Notes under the pieces: model-generated | The model's database searches: none | Told to the model about the DNA's origin: nothing | Seen by the model: the letters and a program-made list of their open reading frames with translations, nothing else | Program-made: the position numbers and the translations under genes | From: Crocinitomicaceae bacterium | GTDB lineage: Bacteria > Bacteroidota > Bacteroidia > Flavobacteriales_D > Parvicellaceae | Reading direction: 5' to 3' | Assembly (NCBI GenBank): GCA_002694645.1 | Contig: NZMV01000048.1 | Coordinates: 6,415-13,930, forward strand | DNA length: 7,516 bases | In this document: positions 4,722-7,516 of the stretch, piece by piece | How the letters are laid out: each line of letters begins with the position of its first letter | How positions within the stretch are numbered: the first letter of the stretch is position 1

Positions 4722-5603
4722 TTATTTCTTTAAATCATGCTTTACAAGAACGTCAATCAAAGAAATGGAAGCATCTTCCATTTGGTTTACTAAAGTGTCA
4801 ATTTTAGAAACGATGTAATTGTAAAATATCTGAAGAATTATAGCAACAATAAGACCAGAAACCGTAGTAATAAGCGCAACTTTAATACCTCCAGCTAATT
4901 CATCAGGCTTAGCTTCTCCTTTAGCCTCAATAATGTCAAATGCATCAATCATACCAATTACTGTTCCCATGAAACCAAGCATTGGAGCCAAGGCAATAAA
5001 CAAACCAATCCATGAAAGACCTCTTTCTAATAGACCCATTTGAACACCACCATAAGCAATAACTGATTTTTCAACCATTTCAATCCCTTCTGAGCTTCTC
5101 TCTAACCCTTGAAGGAATATGCTTGCCACTGGACCTCTTGTATTTCTACACACTTCCTTTGCAGATTCCACGCCTCCGTTAGACATAGCTGATTCAATAT
5201 CCTCGAGCAATTTCTCTGTATTTGTTGTAGCAAGGTTTAGATATATAATTCTTTCTATAGAAAGAGCTAAACCAAGTATCAAAGCAATAAGTACAAAAGA
5301 CATGAATAATGGCCCCCCATCAATAAATTTCTTTTTAATTTCTTGCGTTACTTTTTCAACGTTAGCAAAAAAGCCATCTTCTTCGGCTTCTTCGACTGGT
5401 GCACTTGCTTCTTCCACTTCTGAAACTACCTCTTCAACTGCTTCTTCAACTTGAACTTCTTCCTGAACAGAAGAATCTGCTTCTTCAGCGCCTTCAGTTA
5501 TCATTTCTACATTTTCTGTGGCACTAGAATCTTCTTGCGCTAATAAAGGATTTACAAATAAAAACATCCCGATAAGTGCGGTGAATAAAAGTCTTTTTTT
5601 CAT
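4722..5603 (-). CDS. MotA/TolQ/ExbB proton channel family protein with acidic N-terminal extension
   Basis: This 293-residue protein is the channel-forming subunit of an ExbB-ExbD-type motor, which uses proton flow to do work across the envelope. Residues 1-22 form a signal peptide, with likely cleavage after 'NPLLA'. Residues 23-83 hold 22 Asp/Glu and no Lys/Arg, with several VEEA/VEEV repeats; this part should be periplasmic. The ExbB core follows: helix 1 about 98-121, a cytoplasmic region with 'GPVASIFLQGLE' (157-168), helix 2 with 'APMLGFMGTVIGMIDAF' (206-222), and helix 3 after 'ELAGGIKVALITTVSGLIVAI' (235-255). Thr213 and Thr246/247 match the pore threonines of E. coli ExbB (Thr148, Thr181). 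Cleaving the signal peptide leaves the mature N-terminus outside, in line with ExbB topology. A promoter candidate lies upstream and three cluster genes follow closely. It could equally be called TolQ-like; no symbol is assigned because the partner is unknown. Confidence 0.92.
   Translation of the reverse strand: MKKRLLFTALIGMFLFVNPLLAQEDSSATENVEMITEGAEEADSSVQEEVQVEEAVEEVVSEVEEASAPVEEAEEDGFFANVEKVTQEIKKKFIDGGPLFMSFVLIALILGLALSIERIIYLNLATTNTEKLLEDIESAMSNGGVESAKEVCRNTRGPVASIFLQGLERSSEGIEMVEKSVIAYGGVQMGLLERGLSWIGLFIALAPMLGFMGTVIGMIDAFDIIEAKGEAKPDELAGGIKVALITTVSGLIVAIILQIFYNYIVSKIDTLVNQMEDASISLIDVLVKHDLKK
5374..5535. repeat. Low-complexity (GAA/GAG)-rich tract in the exbB gene
   Basis: The coding strand is dominated by GAA, GAG and GTT-type codons for Glu, Val and Ala, seen on the plus strand as repeated 'cttct' units. 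It encodes the acidic region (about residues 23-76), with imperfect VEEA-like repeats at residues 52-55, 56-59, 63-66 and 70-73. Such tracts are prone to in-frame length change by slippage, so strain-to-strain variation would be expected. Confidence 0.5.
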
Positions 5604-5647
5604 GATTGTTTTGTTGTCAATTAATATGTAATAATTTTTGCGGAGGC

Positions 5648-5680
5648 CAAATTACAAAAAAATATAGGTTTAGAACAAAA
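5648..5680 (-). promoter_or_regulatory. Candidate promoter for the exbB cluster
   Basis: On the minus strand TTTTG (5676-5680) is followed after 21 bases by TAATTTG (5648-5654), one base short of the TAnnTTTG consensus. Transcription would begin near 5642, leaving a leader of about 40 bases before the ATG at 5603. It sits in the 84-base gap after the asparaginase gene, the only gap in the six-gene minus-strand run large enough for a promoter. Confidence 0.4.
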
Positions 5681-5692
5681 TTAAATTCTAAA
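5656..5692 (-). terminator. Weak hairpin plus T-run after the asparaginase gene
   Basis: TTTAGAA (5692-5686, containing the TAG stop) pairs with TTCTAAA (5675-5669) on the minus strand around a 10-base loop, and seven Ts follow at 5662-5656 after six bases. The stem has only one G-C pair and the T-run is not adjacent, so termination would be partial at best. It overlaps the -33 region of the candidate exbB promoter. Confidence 0.3.
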
Positions 5693-6722
5693 TAGAAAAT
5701 TCTCCTGCTTTTTCTGTTAGAAATTCTTTTTTGAATAATTCCTCTTGGTTTTTATATCTATGTAAATAGAGCATTGATTTAGTAATAACTGCTTCAAGTG
5801 TCATGTCACCAACACCAATTACGCCTGAAGAGTACAATTGTTTTCCTGTCTCATATTTTTGTTGCTCAACCCTCCCCACTTTACACTGACTTACATTTAA
5901 AAAAACCACACCTCTAGAAGTATGCCTTTTAATAAGTTTCATAATTTGATCGCTTAACGGAATATTACCAGAACCGTAAGTCATTAATATGATCACTTTA
6001 GCAGATGTATTTTCAAGTTGATTCTTTACGTTTTTTTCAGAAATCCCAGGGAAAAATACAATTATTAGAATTCTTGAGTCAAAGCCTTTTAAATAGGACA
6101 ATCTATTCTTCTTCGGTCGATACAGGGAATTAATGTTGTAATTAATATCAATGCCAGCTTCTGCTAAAGAAGGAAAATTATAGGATTTGAAAGCTTCAAA
6201 ATGTTCTGAACTGATCTTAGTTGTTCTATTTGCTCTGTAAAGTTGGTACTCAAAATAAATAGCTACTTCTTGGACAAGGGAAACATTATCTCGTTTTGTT
6301 GAGGCTATTTCTATGGCGGTAATTAAGTTTTCTTTTCCGTCCGTTCTCACCATGCCTATTGGCAATTGAGAACCAGTAAAAATGATAGGTTTATTTAAAT
6401 TTTGAAACATAAAACTTAATGCACTAGCTGAGTAGGACATAGTATCTGTTCCGTGTAATACTACGAAACCGTCATATTTATCATAATTTTCAAAGATATA
6501 GTCCCCAATTTTTTCCCAGATTTTTGGAGAAACATTAGATGAATCTATAGGCTTTTTAAAAGAGACCGCATCAATTTGACATTTTATTTTTTTAAGCTCA
6601 GGTAATTCTTTATTAACCTCATTAAAATCAAAGGGCTTTAGAGTTTTACTATGATGATCTTCAACCATCCCAATCGTTCCACCTGTGTAGATGATTAAAA
6701 TTTTTGGTTCACTGCTTTTCAC
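5688..6722 (-). CDS. ansA: Type I (cytoplasmic) L-asparaginase
   Basis: This 344-residue enzyme hydrolyses L-asparagine to aspartate and ammonia. Both catalytic threonines are present: Thr13 in 'IYTGGTIGM' and Thr92 in 'LHGTDTMSYSASAL', the latter followed by Asp93. Further family blocks are 'IIFTGSQLPIG' (113-123), 'RTDGKENLITAIEIA' (126-140), 'LYRANRTTK' (161-169), 'FEAFKSYNFPSLAEAGI' (175-191), 'YGSGNIP' (249-255) and 'GVIGVGDMTLEA' (300-311). 'NVSQC' with Cys280 aligns with the region of the allosteric cysteine in E. coli asparaginase I. There is no signal peptide, so it is cytoplasmic and AnsA-like rather than the periplasmic type II enzyme. The start is GTG at 6720-6722; the next in-frame Met is residue 19, which would remove Thr13. 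The GTG overlaps the TGA of the upstream UbiA-like gene as GTGA (6719-6722), implying coupled translation. Glutamine may be a minor substrate. Confidence 0.94.
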   Translation of the reverse strand: MKSSEPKILIIYTGGTIGMVEDHHSKTLKPFDFNEVNKELPELKKIKCQIDAVSFKKPIDSSNVSPKIWEKIGDYIFENYDKYDGFVVLHGTDTMSYSASALSFMFQNLNKPIIFTGSQLPIGMVRTDGKENLITAIEIASTKRDNVSLVQEVAIYFEYQLYRANRTTKISSEHFEAFKSYNFPSLAEAGIDINYNINSLYRPKKNRLSYLKGFDSRILIIVFFPGISEKNVKNQLENTSAKVIILMTYGSGNIPLSDQIMKLIKRHTSRGVVFLNVSQCKVGRVEQQKYETGKQLYSSGVIGVGDMTLEAVITKSMLYLHRYKNQEELFKKEFLTEKAGEFSI

Positions 6723-7507
6723 ATGACAAAGATTGGAAAAAGAACCAAAAATCCATCTATTAAAAACAAATAATAATACTCATTTCTTGCTTTGTAACTT
6801 GGCAATATAACAAGAGCTGTAAAGGTGAATAAATAGCATAATCCAACTTTATCTAAATTAAAATAAGAATAGAATATTAGAACTAATAATATAGACAGTG
6901 CGATTAATACACATACTGTGGAGCCAACAATTTGTGGTAAAGTTCTTAAATTTTCACTATCATAATTCAAATCTCTTATATCAAAAGGAATAGTGATAGC
7001 TAAAATGAAGGTAAACACAATAATAGAAAATGAAAAATCAACATGTGAAAAGAAAAGTAGCTGAGGAGTAACTACACACACCCATGACCAAATCAGGGCA
7101 ATTAAGATTAATTTTAATGAGGGAATTGTTCTCAAACCAAAGGATGTGTAATCTTTAGATTTATACACGACTACAGCAATGAAAGCGGGAAGAGAAAAAA
7201 TCAATACTTCAAATGAAAAAGTAACGATAACAAGAGGAATAGAAATTATAAATAGGATGTAGGATAAATATTTCATTTTTTGACCATACTTACTCAGCCA
7301 ATTTGTTTGATTTTTTCGACTGTTAGATGAAATTGGATTAGAACTCATTTGAATATTGTATCCAAAGAAAGTCATCAAGAAAATGATCAATAAATATTCA
7401 TATTGAATTTGCTGACCATAATATAGAAAAGTGGATAGTGTACACATAACTGCACCAAGAGAAATCCAACAATTGGAAAATATAACTGCATCTAGTATAC
7501 ACTTCAT
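6719..7507 (-). CDS. UbiA-superfamily-like membrane protein, first Asp motif degenerate
   Basis: This 262-residue protein is almost all hydrophobic helices (about 8-9), in keeping with a UbiA-type prenyltransferase fold. The second Asp-rich motif is well kept: 'PFDIRDLNYDSENLRTLPQIVG' has Asp176, Asp179 and Asp183 in the DxxDxxxD pattern, followed by the Thr-Leu-Pro turn usual in the family. At the place of the first motif (NDxxDxxxD) there is 'YNIQMSSNPISS' (50-61): the Asn is kept but no Asp is present. Another UbiA-like stretch is 'LRTIPSLKLILIALIWSW' (125-142), and 'IDGFLVLFPI' lies at the C-terminus. Full prenyltransferases use both motifs to bind Mg-diphosphate, so classic activity is doubtful. 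Such degenerate UbiA-like proteins are, as I recall, common and uncharacterised in Bacteroidota. The start ATG at 7505-7507 is preceded by an in-frame TAA (7514-7516), so the gene is complete. It overlaps ansA by four bases. Confidence 0.7.
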   Translation of the reverse strand: MKCILDAVIFSNCWISLGAVMCTLSTFLYYGQQIQYEYLLIIFLMTFFGYNIQMSSNPISSNSRKNQTNWLSKYGQKMKYLSYILFIISIPLVIVTFSFEVLIFSLPAFIAVVVYKSKDYTSFGLRTIPSLKLILIALIWSWVCVVTPQLLFFSHVDFSFSIIVFTFILAITIPFDIRDLNYDSENLRTLPQIVGSTVCVLIALSILLVLIFYSYFNLDKVGLCYLFTFTALVILPSYKARNEYYYLFLIDGFLVLFPIFVM

Positions 7508-7516
7508 GTTATGTTA

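Noticed and set aside
4552..4818. Plus-strand open frame of 88 codons across the exbB/4TM junction
   Set aside because: It is antisense to two well-packed genes and has no recognisable features; likewise the 61-codon frame at 3626-3811.
5119..5454. Ser/Thr/Ala-rich open frame on the plus strand opposite exbB
   Set aside because: The repeat-like composition is just the reverse complement of the Glu/Val/Ala-rich codons of the ExbB acidic tail.
2930..5603. Gliding motility motor (GldL/GldM) or flagellar stator (MotA/MotB)
   Set aside because: The channel subunit has the ExbB/TolQ three-helix core and the partners have the ExbD Asp motif; neither the long GldM architecture nor an OmpA-like MotB domain is present.
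1..7516. CRISPR arrays, tRNA or rRNA genes, insertion sequences, integrases
   Set aside because: No regularly spaced direct repeats, cloverleaf-like sequence, terminal inverted repeats or transposase/recombinase motifs were seen on either strand.

Overview
The window looks like a piece of a Bacteroidota chromosome, most likely Flavobacteriales or a close relative. The reasons are AT-rich DNA, no obvious Shine-Dalgarno sequences before starts, several copies of the Bacteroidota promoter element TAnnTTTG, a DUF2795 protein of the Bacteroidota type, and a pair of ExbD proteins with the 'GSMADIAF' and 'STAALPDIVF' membrane signatures typical of that phylum. Assignment below phylum is inference.

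Layout: ten genes fill almost the whole window, nine on the minus strand and one on the plus strand. Read in minus-strand order from the right edge: a degenerate UbiA-superfamily membrane protein (7507-6719) overlaps a type I L-asparaginase (6722-5688) by four bases. After an 84-base gap carrying a candidate promoter comes a four-gene energy-transduction cluster: an ExbB/TolQ channel protein with a signal peptide and acidic periplasmic extension (5603-4722), an unrecognised four-helix membrane protein (4697-4104), and two dissimilar ExbD/TolR proteins (4104-3406 and 3391-2930). This cluster meets a plus-strand CPBP-family intramembrane protease (1984-2919) tail to tail with only 10 bases between. 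Divergent from the protease, across 51 bases, is dusB (1932-943, tRNA dihydrouridine synthase), which overlaps a PduO-type cob(I)alamin adenosyltransferase (946-395) by four bases. A small, very acidic DUF2795 protein (313-92) with its own good promoter ends the window; bases 1-91 hold no gene I can support.

How the genes work together: ExbB plus two ExbDs should form an inner-membrane motor driven by the proton gradient, and the four-helix protein encoded between them is its most likely extra subunit. No TonB-like, TolA-like or Pal-like gene is visible, so what the motor drives is not shown here. The remaining genes are mostly housekeeping: asparagine breakdown, tRNA modification, and the last step to adenosylcobalamin. 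I see no mobile element, CRISPR array, tRNA, rRNA or sign of recent transfer. The least understood parts are the ExbB/4TM/ExbD/ExbD module, the UbiA-like protein that has lost the first Asp-rich motif, and the regulatory sequences squeezed into the short intergenic gaps.
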